Source: Talpa occidentalis
Taxonomy: Eukaryota; Chordata; Mammalia; Eulipotyphla; Talpidae
Reading direction: 5' to 3'
Length of the DNA stretch: 64,000 nucleotides
Assembly: GCF_014898055.3 (NCBI RefSeq)
Contig: NW_023601322.1
Coordinates: forward strand, 7,707,312-7,771,311
Shown: in pieces, positions 1-11,839 of the stretch
Numbering within the stretch: the first letter of the stretch is position 1
Layout of the letters: every line of letters begins with the position of its first letter
Notes under the pieces: model-generated
Seen by the model: only the letters and a program-made list of their open reading frames with translations
Databases searched by the model: none
Told to the model about the DNA's origin: nothing
Translations under genes and position numbers: made by a program

Positions 1-59
1 AGAACTGTATTAACTCATGTTACAGCCAGACCCGAAGCACAAGGAAGGTGGGGAAGCAG

Positions 60-235
60 ATTAGAACGATATGAGACTTCGGGACAGAGGTTTGAATTTG
101 AACTCTGTCATGACTACAGGTTTATATAAGACTATAGGTTTATAAAGTCATTTTAATCTCTGAGACCCTCAGTTTTCTAACTATAAAATGGGATGATACA
201 CATTTCTGTAATCAAGTTGGGAAAAATGCAATAAT
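60..235 (+). repeat. MIR SINE fragment
   Basis: The stretch follows the MIR consensus order: a gtttgaatttgaactctg segment, then a cctcagttttctaactataaaatgggatgat core, here somewhat diverged. This is an ancient tRNA-derived SINE shared by mammals and has no coding role. The boundaries are approximate because the edges are eroded. Confidence 0.6.
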
Positions 236-240
236 ACATA

Positions 241-1300
241 TGAAACATCGTAATTACAATACAAAATGCCAGAAAACCACTGTGACTACATGATCTAACA
301 AATCCAACATGAAAAAATGCCACATTCTTGTCAAAGTGTAGCAAACCTGATCCAATCTGTGTTATGCAATCTGTACAGTGCAATACAAATAGGAAAGTAA
401 TACTGCTTTATTGGTATGCGACTCTGCATGTCTCAGCTAATATCTAATGCCAATCTTATTTGGATATCACACAGTATTGCTGTAAAAGAGGAATTCGGTT
501 TGAAAAATTACAATGTCTTGAATATAGTGATCATTCAAAAGGGAAAAAATCAAAGAATAAAGAGCATCTTTATTAATGAGATTGTATTTTATTAATAATT
601 ACTATCTATACTCTCTTATGGGTAAAACAAATAGCCACTTTTAAATCACTAGCCTTTGAAGTTTAATAATATCCATCTACCTATTTTTCAATTTGATGAC
701 AAAAAGATCTGATTGTCTACATGAGTTAGAAGCTATGGCATAAAAATATAATTTCAAGCTCATCAAGCTTCTCTTTTCAGTTACAGTCCATTGCTGTCAA
801 ATCATTGAATATTTCCTTCAAAGCTAGGAGGAATTTTGTATTTCATGCTGTTGTCTTCCAGTGTTCTATCAAATACTTTCACCAAGTCAACTTTGTCTTT
901 ATACATACACTCTCTCCACATGGTATTTTCATATTTTCAGCTGTCTTACTAGTTGCAAAGCACCAGTTCTTGCCAATATTGCTACTACGGGAGTATCTTC
1001 TCGAGCTCCCATCACATTAATCCGCACACACATTTTTGCCCTTGATATTGTCCACACTGACACTTCACTGCACATCCTCTTGTACTGTTGTCAGTTTATT
1101 ATTGCTAATCCTTCCCTGTGTTCTGTGCTATATACGTCAAATGTCTACACTTCTTAAATTCTTTTGTGTTGATGCTGTATGTTTGACAGAATGGCTATAA
1201 AAGCTGATAAATAGACCCTTATTTAACATAATTAAAAGGCTTTATTTTTTCCACCTTTTATCTTTCACGCATATCTCTGGGGGAAGGTGTTTTATAAAAC
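241..1300. other. Unassigned AT-rich DNA
   Basis: I see no gene, RNA or repeat family here. Short open frames at 805-1157 lack any recognisable domain and have no start context or splice structure that sets them apart from chance. Confidence 0.5.
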
Positions 1301-1308
1301 TCTATTGA

Positions 1309-2532
1309 GAGGGGGCGGAGCAACATGGCGGCGAGGAGACGCTGCGAGTAAGATCTCCCATTAAAAAAAGTGAATAGGGAGGAAAAGCGGCAGGTCCCAG
1401 TGAGAAGTGGGACACGGAAGATAAACGGGTGACGCCAGCAAACTACCCGAAGAAGAAACTGGCCATAAAAGAGGACTAGAAGGGAGGGAAGCGCAGAACC
1501 CTGCTCCCCTCCCCCGCCCACAGAGGCGGCACTCTCCGATCCGCAGAGAGGAGGAAACAACAAACCAAAACGGCCCACAAGAACAAACGAGGCAGCAAGC
1601 GGGACTGTGAGCGGAAAGGAACTATTGCAGCCACCACACCCCATGAACGGGAGCTGAGGCGAACCCTGCAGGATCCGCCGCGGCGGTGAGCGAACGGCTC
1701 CGGGCGCCATTAGAGAAGAACAAAGACCCCGGGAGACGCGCACACAGCCCGGGCTGCCGGTAAGCTGGCGCGGAAACGCGGCGCGCTCGGCGCGCTTGAA
1801 AAGCAAGTGCAGACCTGGATCGCGGCTGCCCAGGTCCCCGTGCCTGCGACCTAGGCTTGCGGGGAGACGACCTAGGCTTGCGGGGAGACGCGCGGAGGTC
1901 CTCACTGAGGTGAAGGTCCCTCCCTGAGTGAGCAGGAACCAGGCGCCCAGGCACGGGAGCGGTGCAAAAGGCGCCATTCCCGCGCCACTGAACTGGGCTA
2001 CAGCCCGCGTCCTGGAACTGAGGGCTTTGAACTGAGACCCGGGGCACGAAAATTCGGGGCGTGGTTTCTCCACGACGGTGGGGCACAAGGCAGACACAGC
2101 ACCCAAAGCTGTTGAGGTGTACCCTACCATTCCCGCTCTGTTCTCTGTCCCACGGGGTGGGGGGAGGCGAAAAACAGCCCCCCAAGGACAATAGGAGAGA
2201 TCTCTGGCGCCACCTAGCGACCAGGAAAAAAAAAAAAGTCACTAACACCCTATAAAACAGGACATTTCTTAAGACTGCTTGAAAAGGGCAGAAGGTTTCT
2301 GGAGGACCCAGTGGCCAGCCGGGAAGTTATTCCACGCCAGGCCCCTTCCGACCAGCAGTCTGAGCCCACAGAGGGAGCAGGCACCCACGTCCGGGGCAGA
2401 CCGGGTGCGCAGAAGAGTGTGCCTGAAACCGGAGGCGCAGGGACTGCATCCCGCTTCGCCATTTGAGAACAGGGACATTTCTTCAGTAAAAAACTGCCTA
2501 AAACCAGCAGAAAGCTCCCCCAGAAGACAGAG
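1309..2532 (+). promoter_or_regulatory. L1 5'UTR (internal promoter region)
   Basis: This GC- and CpG-rich leader precedes ORF1 in the L1 and stands out from its AT-rich surroundings. L1 5'UTRs carry an internal RNA polymerase II promoter; that role is known for the family and not demonstrated for this copy. A 21-bp unit starting gacctaggcttgcgg is duplicated in tandem at 1848-1868 and 1869-1889. On the opposite strand a 290-codon frame stays open across 1258-2130, which I treat as a consequence of GC richness. CpGs remain common, which suggests the copy is not among the oldest here. Confidence 0.7.
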
Positions 2533-3565
2533 ATGGCTCCTGGAAGAGCCAGAGGGGAGCGGAGAAGTTCACCCAAGATGTCAGTCAGTCCGAGCAACAC
2601 AGTGTCCCAACGCATACGACAAATTAGAAAACAGAGAGTAGGGAGTAGAAGAACCACACGCAACCTAAAAACTCCTCAGGAAAGAAGCACACCACAAAAA
2701 GAAAACCACTCCCCAGATTGCAACGACAGCAACTTGAAGAACTTCTGAGCCTTCCAGAAGAGAATTTAAAATTGCCATGATTAAAAAAGAGTGATAGATC
2801 AGAAGAAGGAATTGAGTCCCTAAAAAGGGAAGTAAGAGAAATGCAGGAGATCAAAGAATTAATGGAGGAACTAAAGAACTCTGGGAAAAGCAATGAAAGC
2901 AGAATAGATTAATGGAAAGAACGAATAAAGTAATCTTGAAGACACACAGAAATAAAAAGAACCAAAACAGAAAAGGAAAGAGAAGTACGAAGGAAAAAGA
3001 ATGAAGAAAGACTTCGGGAACTATCTGACTCCATGAGGAAAGGAAATATAAGAGTTATAGGAATTCCAGAAGGAGAGGAGAGAGATGTAGGAACAGAGGA
3101 AAATATTCATGGATATAATTGAAGAGAACTTCCCAAATGAGAAGAAGGAGCTGAAAATTGAATATACAAGAAGCAAGAAGAACACCAAACTTCCACGACG
3201 AAAGGAAAAACACAAGCAAGACACATAATAGTAAAGCTCCCAAGAATCCAGGACAAGGAAAAAATAATGAAGCTGACAAGAGGGAAGAAACAGATAACAT
3301 TCAAAGGAAAACCAATCAGGCTGACATCAGACTTCTCTGAAGAAACACTACGGGCAAGGAGAGAGTGGAGGGACATAGTCAACAGACTCCAAGAAAAACA
3401 GATGCCAACCAAGAATACTCTATCGCCAAAGCTCTCTTCCTCCATGAAGAAAGAATATGGCCTTCCCAGACAAAGAGAAACTCCGGAATTTCATTCTGCG
3501 ACTAAACCCCCACTTCCAAAAATACTACAAGGAATCCTAAAGCCAGAACCTCAGAGGGACGAATA
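2533..3565 (+). pseudogene. L1 ORF1 (RNA-binding protein), broken
   Basis: L1 ORF1 normally encodes a trimeric coiled-coil RNA-binding chaperone that packages L1 RNA. Here the order is kept across frames: a basic N-terminus from the ATG at 2533, a lysine/glutamate-rich coiled-coil-like stretch at about 2800-3030, the RRM-like motif NIRVIGIPEGEE near 3046-3085, and C-terminal motifs KQITFKGKPIRLTSDFSEET and KLSSSMKKEYGLP at 3267-3566. The first frame stops at 2746-2748 and further frameshifts or stops follow, so no intact protein is possible. The start is chosen as the first ATG that opens into the ORF1-like frame; 2578 is an alternative. Confidence 0.85.
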
Positions 3566-3642
3566 ACAACGAAAGAAGACCAACAAAACAAAAAAAAAAA
3601 GTTATTAAAAGATAAATAAATAAAATCAAGAAGACAAACATA

Positions 3643-4794
3643 ATGGCAATACAGATGCTAAACATATCAATATTAACTCTAAATGTAAAATGACTAAACT
3701 CTTCAATAAAAAAGACACAGAGTTGCAGCCTGGATTAAGAAACAAAACCCAACCTTTTGCTGTCTCCAGGAAACACATTTAGCTACAAAAGATAAAAATA
3801 GGCTCAAAGTCAAAGGATGGAAACAATCCTACAAGCAAATGGGCCAAAAAAAGAAAGCAGGAACAGCTATACTTATATCAGATAAAAACAGACTTCAAAC
3901 TCAAAAAAAATAAAAAGAGACCCCAATGGTCACTACATTATGATTAAGGGGACAATACTTCAAGAAGAAATAACACTCATTAACATATACTCACCAAACG
4001 AAAGAGCACCAAAATATATCAGACAACTGTTGTCCTCTCTGAAAACAGACATCAGAGAAAACACATATTGTAGTGGGAAGACTTCAACACACCACTATCA
4101 ACAATGGCTAGAATCAACAAGACAAAAAATAAGTAAAGAAACTAAAGCTCTAAATAAGGACCTAGAGCATTTGGGCTTAACAGACATCTATAGAACACTA
4201 AACCCAAAAAAAACGGAGTACACATTTTTCTCAAGCGCACACGGATCATTCTCCAGGATCGATCACATACTGGGGCACAAGAACAACATCAACAGATACA
4301 CCAAGATTGAAATCATACCAACCATCTTTTCTGACCTACGAAGGCATATCAAACTAGAAATAAATCATAAAAAGGAAGGCAAGGAACTATCCTACCTCAT
4401 GGAGATGTAAAAGCCACACTACTGGAAAACCACTGGACTAACGAGGAGATCAAGAAGAAATTAAAAAATTCTTTTGAATTGAATGACAAGGAGGACACCA
4501 ATATCCTAAATGTATGGGATGCAGCAAAAGCAGTAATAAGAGGAAAATATATAGCAATAGAAGCTCACATCAAAAAACAAGAAAGAACTCAAAGAAACAA
4601 CCTAATCTCGAAGCTCAAAGATCTAGAAAAAGGAACAACAAAAAAACCCCAAACCAGTAGAAGAAAAGAAATAATAAAAACCAAAGCAGAAATAAATGAA
4701 ATTGAAAACTAAAAAAACAATCCAAAGATCAATGAAACCAAGAGCTGGTTCTTTGAAAAAATAAATAAAATAGACAAACCCCTAGCCAGGCTCA
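3643..4794 (+). pseudogene. L1 ORF2 (endonuclease/RT) fragment, broken
   Basis: ORF2 encodes the L1 endonuclease and reverse transcriptase. The frame opens at ATG 3643 with a stretch containing ILTLNVK and hits TGA at 3691-3693. Downstream, in other frames, the endonuclease motif LQETHL is visible near 3760-3782, followed by DIYRTLNPKKTEYTFF and RIDHILGHK at about 4180-4280. The conserved SDH motif of the endonuclease reads SDLRRH near 4330-4350, so the catalytic histidine position is changed in addition to the frame breaks. The reading reaches the region before the reverse transcriptase and is lost in the N gap. It is non-functional. Confidence 0.88.
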
Positions 4795-4894
4795 NNNNNN
4801 NNNNNNNNNNNNNNNNNNNNNNNNNNNNNNNNNNNNNNNNNNNNNNNNNNNNNNNNNNNNNNNNNNNNNNNNNNNNNNNNNNNNNNNNNNNNNN
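4795..4894. other. Assembly gap (100 N)
   Basis: Exactly 100 N, the usual placeholder for a gap of unknown size. It replaces the 3' part of the L1, which is probably why assembly failed. Confidence 0.99.
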
Positions 4895-4944
4895 AGAAGT
4901 TGTTACAAAAACCAAATGGAAAAATCAGATGAATAAATGATGTT

Positions 4945-5110
4945 CAAGGGTAAGAACTCAGGATCCAAACCACATAGGAGACTATCTCAGGGATGAAGGT
5001 CACATGTGACATTGGGCAAATGCACAAAACCTCAGTTTCCTCCCTTGTCAGTGCCTCTTGGCAAGTTTACAGAATTAAATGAGTGAATGCAAATAAGATC
5101 TAGAACTACA
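4945..5110 (+). repeat. MIR SINE fragment
   Basis: The MIR pattern is visible: a tgacattgggcaaatgcaca segment (tRNA-unrelated core), cctcagtttcctcc, then gaattaaatgagtgaatgca. It is strongly diverged and its edges are approximate. Confidence 0.65.
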
Positions 5111-7285
5111 CAGCTTCATTTGCATTAAAGTAGTAGTATTTTCACATAATTAACATGTTGTAACGCAACCAACCAACCCATACAGGGTAGGTTCATTAAC
5201 AGTTCTAGCAGGCCTGTTGTCTTCAGGCTATCCGGCTTCTGTAGTCTCCATACTCCGTCACGCTTTGTCACTCTCTGCCGCACTCCTCTGAACGCTCCAC
5301 TGCACTCCTCCATCCTCGACACTGCACCACCACACTGCACTCTACTGCGCCACCCTTATAAACCCAGTCTCTCAGCCCAGGTGTACTACCCACCTGCGCA
5401 TGCCCACACCTCACTCCAGATGTCCGCCATCAGGCAGCATTGAGGGCTGCAAGGATCCACCATTAAGCCAATGGTGGGAGGGCAAAAAAAGCCTGAAACT
5501 TTACCTACCCTACACATGTTTATTAATTAACTTTTTGACATTTAATTTCTTGCATTTAAACTAGAGTAGGTTTCTAATTTTGTTTCTGTGTTTGAATAGA
5601 AACTGATTGGTTTGACTTTTGATTCTGTGCAAGTGACTGTGGTAGACTGTGGACATTTTAAGTAGAGAAGAATACTAGGCCATCCTGCCTTGTCCATTCT
5701 GAGTTGCTTCTGCCTCCAAATATTTCAGCTCATCTCATGCCAGCTCAGAATGAAAGTGCTTGCAGGAGCTGGTGTGGAGTAATGATAGTGCTGGTTCTCT
5801 GCAAATAGGCTTGATGCCTGCTTTTCCTTAAAATGTGACTAGGTGAATAAGAATATTTGAAAGTTTTGTTGTGCAATGTTTATATATGTTATGCATATAT
5901 ACAGGCATAAATACGTATGTTTGTGTGTAAAGCAAAATATCGACTTTAAAATGCTTACCAAATAGCCTGGATAATTCAAGATCCCCAAACATGCTGTCAC
6001 CTGTTAGCTTGCAGAGTTTGTCTTCCCAGGATTATGGTAGCATATCCTTTGACCTTATTTCTGAACACTCAGCCTCAGTCAAAGCCATCCCTGGTAATTG
6101 GGATGATTTGCTAATAGTCATTTGTTTTGAGGAGCATAAACCTATTGTTACAAATCCATAGGATCTTGTTGCTGTTCTGCTACTTTGCAAAATAAGTTTG
6201 TTTTTTTTTTTCCCCCTCGAGAAAAGCACCATGCTATGCACATCACATAATCCAGATAGTTGATTAAGTTCAAAGAAACGTAAAACAATAAACTTAGGAG
6301 TGTCACAAAAGTAAAATATCAAGCATAAGCAGATACCAAATAACTGTTGAAAGTAAAACACAAGTGTATCGTCACATGTCGGCTGTCCTGTGGCTGCCAT
6401 TGACATGTGTTATTGGCACAGCCTCAGCAAAGCTGTCTCCTTTCTTGCTCCTTGGTAACAGAACTAAAATTTTGTTCATGTTTACCTATTTTACATACTC
6501 TGTTTTATTTAAGGTTGGTCGAATTCTCAGTTTCACAGGATCAATGCTAACTGTGCTAAGCTAATGTAGGCAAAAACATCTAAGAAAAAAACTCCGATAT
6601 TGGTGCATGGGCAGGTGATACCAGGGTGATCCCGGCTTCCTGCAGGACAGCTGAGACTTGTGATAGTGCTGGGCCATGAATTAATCAACTCTGCAACTGC
6701 ACCTTAAACTATTTTTTTTTCTTAGAGGTCGTAAATATCTTCATTTTTAAAAAAAGTTCTTCTACTACCCATATTTTCTACTAGAACTACTCAGGACTCA
6801 TTGGTTTTAGTACATATACATTATTCAAATGCTATCAGTATAAAATGATGCTAGGTAAAATCATTGACCCACTGGTAAAACCTGTGGTAACCCCCAATCC
6901 ATATCAGTATGAGGCTTACATATTTTTGAAACATACAGAAAACTACTGGACATAATAGTGTGATTCTGTATATATCATATATATTTAGAAAACATGAATT
7001 TCATAATCCCGTGGGACTGACATAAAATGTGGCAGCCTGGAGGATCAGATTTTGATAGAACAAATGCTACTATTAAAAGAATTTGGATTTTATTATTTGC
7101 CCTGTGCACATCATCTGAAAACTAATATATGTTTCCATGTTACTCATTTACTTTCTATTTCTGATAATCACTGTTAAACTTCATAGTAACTGACCAGGAA
7201 TATATTCACTTGAACCAAAAGCCACAGGGATCACTGGTTGTTACATTGGTAGAAAATATGAAAATTCACCATAGCAAGCATTCCA
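5111..7285. other. Unassigned unique DNA
   Basis: No gene or clear repeat is seen. A moderately GC-rich patch at 5260-5480 (many CTCC/CACC) has no long open frame and no recognisable family. The 124-codon minus frame at 6032-6406 has no domain I recognise and crosses AT-rich DNA, so I do not call it a gene. Confidence 0.5.
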
Positions 7286-7287
7286 TC

Positions 7288-7665
7288 ATGTGTTAGGGTG
7301 CTAATGCCACCGAAAGATGCCCATGTCTTCGCCTCAGAACCTGGGACTGTGCTAGGTTATAGGCAAAGAGGGATTTAGGTAGGAGATGGAGTCAAGGTTG
7401 ACAAACAGCTGACCTTAAAATTGGGACATTGTCCTGGATTATCCCAGTGGGTGAACCTGTTGTCCTCAGAAGGTCCCTTGTCTGTGGAAGAAAAGGCAGG
7501 AGAGAGTTGGTGATGTGAACAGGGGTGGCTTAAAGATGAAGAGGGAAATGGGAAGCTTCTAGAAGCTAGAGAAAGCAAGTGCAGCTCGACCAGTGCTGAA
7601 CTTCTGAGCCAGGGGATGTAAGATAATAAATTCACATTATTTAAGAGACCAAGTTTGTGGTTATT
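7288..7665 (+). mobile_element. MaLR-type LTR (MLT1/MST-like)
   Basis: The order of landmarks matches a solo MaLR LTR: a gggtgctaatgccaccg 5' part, gacattgtcctggattatcc, ctagaagctagagaaagcaa, then the 3' end with gatgtaagataataaattc, an ATAATAAA-type polyadenylation region, and aagtttgtggttattt. MaLR LTRs are non-autonomous relatives of ERVL. No internal region is attached, so this is a solo LTR. The subfamily cannot be set by eye. Confidence 0.65.
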
Positions 7666-7875
7666 TATAAATATGTTCAGTCAAATGTTCATATATTTGG
7701 TGAAAAACTGTTATGATAGTAGCCATGATATTTATAATGTACCTTTAAAAAATTTACTATGTAACATTTCAGTGTTACAGAATTCAATGAATTCCAAGAT
7801 TAAAATTATATACCGAAGCATGAAAGCAGAAAGCTCTTGTATAGAAAATTCAAAGAAAAATATTTGACACTATTG

Positions 7876-8157
7876 GGACTCCCCGGTGGCGCAGCGGTTG
7901 AGCGCTGGGTTGCGAAGCTGCCCGCAGCCTCTGCAGCACCAGTTCGATCCCCGGTTGCTCCCCGGCCACCGGAGGAGGGTCCCACATGGCGCGCAGACCT
8001 CTCCTGCCGCCCGCTGCTCCCCTCAGCAGTGTACTTCGGTCCTTCTGCCTGCTCTGCTCCCCGCTCTGGCTCTGGTGAATTCTCTCACCCTCCCGCACTT
8101 CTGACTGTACCCAGTGCTTGTATAAATACATAAAATAAATAAATCTTAAAAAATTCC
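7876..8157 (+). mobile_element. tRNA-derived SINE, young type
   Basis: A full-length SINE with a tRNA-like head: A box tggcgcagcgg and B box ggttgctcc/agttcgatccc. A body containing gctgctcccctcagcagtgt follows, then an AATAAA-rich end and A tail. It is flanked by a perfect 9-bp target-site duplication, acactattg, at 7867-7875 and 8158-8166. Frames on either strand here are by-products of the GC-rich body. Confidence 0.9.
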
Positions 8158-8166
8158 ACACTATTG

Positions 8167-9030
8167 AAAGACTAAAAAAAGAAAAGGTCAAGAGGAGATA
8201 AGTGCTTATGATTTCAATATGCAGTTGATTTGAAATAGTTCGTAAGTGGTAGTATGTTTGGAGAAGTGTGATGATAAAGAACACACTCATTCTAAAGTAT
8301 CTGGAAACTACAAATATGCCAAATCATTAATTTTCTTTTATAAATAAATTGTTTTTCTTATGCTATTGTGTGTCCTATTTTACCTTCTAAATACTTTGCT
8401 TTTCCAAAGAATGTCAATGTGTTTCATGAAGTCTTCAACAGAGATTTTTATCTCAATATATTTATAAAACTCAATACTGTGTTAATGCTAGTAAGACAGT
8501 CTTTTTCTTGAGTACATTTTATGAACATATATAAGATAATTGAACATTTCTTCACTAATCAATTAAATATAACTATTAACATGAATATTTCCCCAAAGTA
8601 TTCACTATGCAATTAATGTTCAGGTCATGTAGAAAATAAGTCATTTCATTTCTGTGATTATTAAGCATGAAAACATTGATAAGGTGATATTTACAGCTAT
8701 AAATCACATGAATAATTTTCTCTAGAAGAATAGAGAAAGTCAAACACATTAAAAATGTATCTTGTGTAATTTTAAAAATAACTCCTGAATTCCATTTACA
8801 AAATTGAAATTCTGACCCCTATAATAGGAAGTTAATCACTCTACATTAATCTTTTCTGTGGATCACTGAAGGTAATCTTAAAAATATAAAATCTCCACTA
8901 GTTTGAAATTCCAAACCTGACAACTATTTGAGAAGTTTTGGAATTCCTGACATTAATAGTGGAGGAGCAATTTCATGAAAATTTGGCAACATATACACAG
9001 CAGCATCTCTTGCTATGTATACTAGATATA
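8167..9030. other. Unassigned AT-rich DNA
   Basis: No gene, RNA or repeat family recognised; every frame is short and interrupted. Confidence 0.5.
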
Positions 9031-9036
9031 TCAAGA

Positions 9037-9095
<59 letters not shown>
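9037..9095. repeat. (ATCT)n microsatellite
   Basis: About fourteen nearly perfect copies of the tetranucleotide tatc, likely length-variable between individuals. Confidence 0.97.
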
Positions 9096-9129
9096 ATTTT
9101 ACTTTGTTTTTGTGATGAGAACATTATTT

Positions 9130-9240
9130 TATTTTTTTAAAAATGCTTTATTGAAGTAGCGTTGGTTTATGATATTATGTAAGCTCAGATATACAGCATT
9201 TATTTTGACATGTGGGTATAGGTCAATATATATTTGTTTT
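9130..9240 (-). mobile_element. Possible L1 3'UTR fragment
   Basis: The segment tttattgaagtagcgttgg, followed by gatattatgtaagctcag and atacagcatttattttgaca, resembles the 3'UTR of mammalian L1 read on the complement. It is short and diverged. Confidence 0.4.
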
Positions 9241-9250
9241 GTAATTTTAC

Positions 9251-9252
<2 letters not shown>

Positions 9253-9301
<49 letters not shown>
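9253..9301. repeat. (GA)n microsatellite
   Basis: About 24 uninterrupted GA dinucleotides. The purine strand is +. Confidence 0.97.
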
Positions 9302-9304
<3 letters not shown>

Positions 9305-9309
9305 TGTGG

Positions 9310-11210
9310 TGTGGACTGACAGCTTGCTGATGCTTGAGGCAGTCTAAGCAATGACCACTGACATTCTTTGCTTATAGCAGCTAACGAATATGATAATTTA
9401 CTTGATGAGTGGTCAGTTATGACATGCTATGAAGACACTTGAAACACCTCAGGGAACCTCTATCTTCTGCTCTACCCTAATGTATAATTGTTAAAATGGC
9501 CCTTCCACTCCTGGCTCACACTGTGGTGCCAAAGTGGTGGGCACGGTGTGGGAACACACATGTGACTAGTCGGAGGCTATAACTCATAAACTGTGTTGAA
9601 TACCGACTTTACCTTAATATAAGATAATACAATTTGAAAAAGCAATTACTTTTTATAAATGCATTCAGTTCTTTCATTTTTAACATTTAAAATGCTTGTT
9701 AATGAAAAAAGCATTTTAAATTGAGCCGCAAAAAATTTGCAATATTTTAGATCTGAAACTTCAAGTGTCTGCACTTTCCTTCAATTCATGCAATGCAGAG
9801 TCTTAGACAGACAGACAGACAGACAAACAGAAGGGACATAATGAGACCTTCTTCCCAGCAACATCCAGAGAACTCAAGTTCGGATTAGATCCGTCAGCAT
9901 CTAACAAGTCCTCACGATCTCACCCCCTACAATATCACCCCCATTCCAGAACAACAGATATCCTTAGTTTCATAATTGTTTATGATTTATGTGTTGAATA
10001 TGCTTGTGTACCAATGTGCTTGCATATTAATGGCTCTCATTTGCCTTACATGAGTAAGTAACCAAAACATCTTGTTATATGTGGAAAAATTGAGAAATTT
10101 CAGTGTAATTAAGAGATTTTTAGATCAGTCCATGTACTATATTCTTAAACCGCTGGCATGATATATTCCTGTAAATACTGTTCAGTATTAGCGAAATAGT
10201 ATTTCGCTAATAAGTGAAAAAGTAAGTTTCTGTTAACATATAAAGCAAATTTTTTTTTTTTTTTTTTTGTGAAACAAGCCTAGAAAGATGTTTCGCCTAA
10301 ACCACAACTGGGAGGCAGAACAAAACAACTTATTGACAATTAAGTTCATTTCAGTTTTAGAGCCTTTCTCCTTTATCCACTTCGCTCAGCATGAGGATAC
10401 ATGATTCTCAGAGTAGAAAAATTCATCCCTTAGATTTTTTAGACTTGCACTTCTTATAATGTAAATTCCTCTGCTACCTGCTAAAACTTGATCCGCTCTG
10501 CTATTTCTTGATGTTTTTACTATGCTGTGATCTTAAAGCAGGAACTCAGACCCTGCAAGGGAAGACACAAAAATTGAAATGGTAAATATCCTCTTTATAG
10601 CAAATCTGCTCAAGATGTTATTAGAATACATAAGCTTTGCAGATATGTTCACTTACCTTACAGTGATAAGTTTTCAAATTTTGTATTTATTTTTAAAAGA
10701 AAATATGGAACATGCTTGTACTAAAACTTAAGTTATCATTAATTTGAAATTCAAATTTAATTTGGCATCTGTATTTTGTTTGTCACTGTTATTGTTTCCT
10801 ACTATTTTAGCCCCAAGCTAATTTGAAATATTTAATTTTGTGTTTCTTTTTCACATATATGCATCTTTCTCTCTCTCTCCACATATATTAAATATCCATA
10901 TATTCTAAGTATACATACATATATTAACACATGTATGTGTGGATGTATGTGTATGTATATGCATGGAAACTGTAGTATGAATGACTAAGTTCCATGTAAT
11001 ACTGATAATATTTTATTGTAGATAAATTGCATTTTAGAAATTTTTATATCAAACATATTGATAGATCATGGATAGCACTGGTGATATTTAGTAAACAGCA
11101 TCATATCAAGTAGAGACAGCATATTGTAAAGCCGACAGTCAACATGTGAACAAACAAAAATATCATTTATATTTTTTGGATTTTAACCCCCGATTGAATA
11201 AGCAATTATC
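9310..11210. other. Unassigned DNA with short simple repeats
   Basis: No gene is seen. It contains a short (GACA)n run at 9805-9830, a poly-T run at 10250-10268 and a perfect 27-bp palindrome at 10186-10212. The rest is unique AT-rich sequence. Confidence 0.5.
10186..10212. repeat. Perfect 27-bp hairpin palindrome
   Basis: Two 13-base arms, tattagcgaaata and its exact complement tatttcgctaata, surround a single G. No T run follows to make a terminator-like element, and bacterial-type terminators are not expected in this genome. No function is assigned. Confidence 0.9.
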
Positions 11211-11214
11211 TTTT

Positions 11215-11345
11215 GCCAGTCAGTAGATTTTCATTACATTTGTGGTGGTTTCTTTTGCTGTACACAAGATTTCTAGTTTGATGTGGTCTCATTTATTTAA
11301 TTTTGCTTTTGTTTTCCTTCTCATTGCAGTCAGGTCTCTAAAGAC
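11215..11345 (-). mobile_element. Old L1 ORF2 fragment
   Basis: Read on + it gives ggtggtttcttttgctgtac, then tctagtttgatgtggtctca and ttttgcttttgttttcc. This is the familiar reverse complement of an L1 ORF2 segment. It is diverged and short, with no coding capacity. Confidence 0.6.
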
Positions 11346-11839
11346 TTCTCTGCAGTACAGTAACAAAAGAATTTAAACTATAAAATATTACTTGTCTACA
11401 AAATAGTAAAGTCTGAAGAGTTTGATCATGCAGAGTATCATAATTTTTGAAAGTATGACAGCTTAGCTAAGCCCAGATGTGCGGCTGAGGGGAGCCTGTT
11501 GTAGCTCTCTGTCAAACTCTAGAGTTGCACATAAACCATGCATTTCTGCACATGGCCACTTTCTGCTCCTTGATAACACTGAATTGGTAACGTGGAGGTC
11601 GAGAACACATAGCTTCTGGATTCCATCACGACAATCAGGACACACGGCTCTTAATGATTAGAGATACATGTGGGGCTGTTGACTCATTAAGCTAAACTCA
11701 GTTATTTCCTCTTCTTTCTTTCCTCTTTTCTCTATAGTTTCTGATCCTTGGCTTTTGCAGTCAGGCATGTTTATTATTCTCTGATGAACAAGGATCCATA
11801 ATTAAATACCTGTCTCACTTTTAGGATATTTCTTGCAAA

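Larger units (their letters stand above)
1309..4794 (+). mobile_element. L1 LINE with 5'UTR, cut by assembly gap
   Basis: A sense-strand L1 begins with a CpG-rich leader (gagggggcggagcaacatgg) and continues through ORF1-like and ORF2-like sequence until the N gap. Both ORFs are broken by stops and frameshifts, so this copy cannot make its own proteins. The last readable part encodes a stretch starting INETKSWFFEKINK and ending KIDKPLARL, which sits near the start of the reverse transcriptase region in L1 ORF2. The rest of ORF2, the 3'UTR, tail and right target-site duplication would lie in the gap or are absent, so the insertion site cannot be closed. Having a 5' end sets it apart from the other L1 pieces in the window, which are 3' or internal fragments. 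Confidence 0.9.

Noticed and set aside
1622..2641. 208-, 137- and 120-codon frames in and around the L1 leader as host genes
   Set aside because: They lie within L1 sequence, overlap each other in several phases and show no domain.
6032..6406. 124-codon minus frame as a gene
   Set aside because: No recognisable domain, no paired splice or promoter signals, and AT-rich low-information sequence.
7837..8290. Open frames of 70-146 codons over the SINE at 7.9 kb, and similar frames over the other SINE copies
   Set aside because: They come from the GC-rich SINE body read on either strand; the same peptides recur wherever the SINE does. Not genes.
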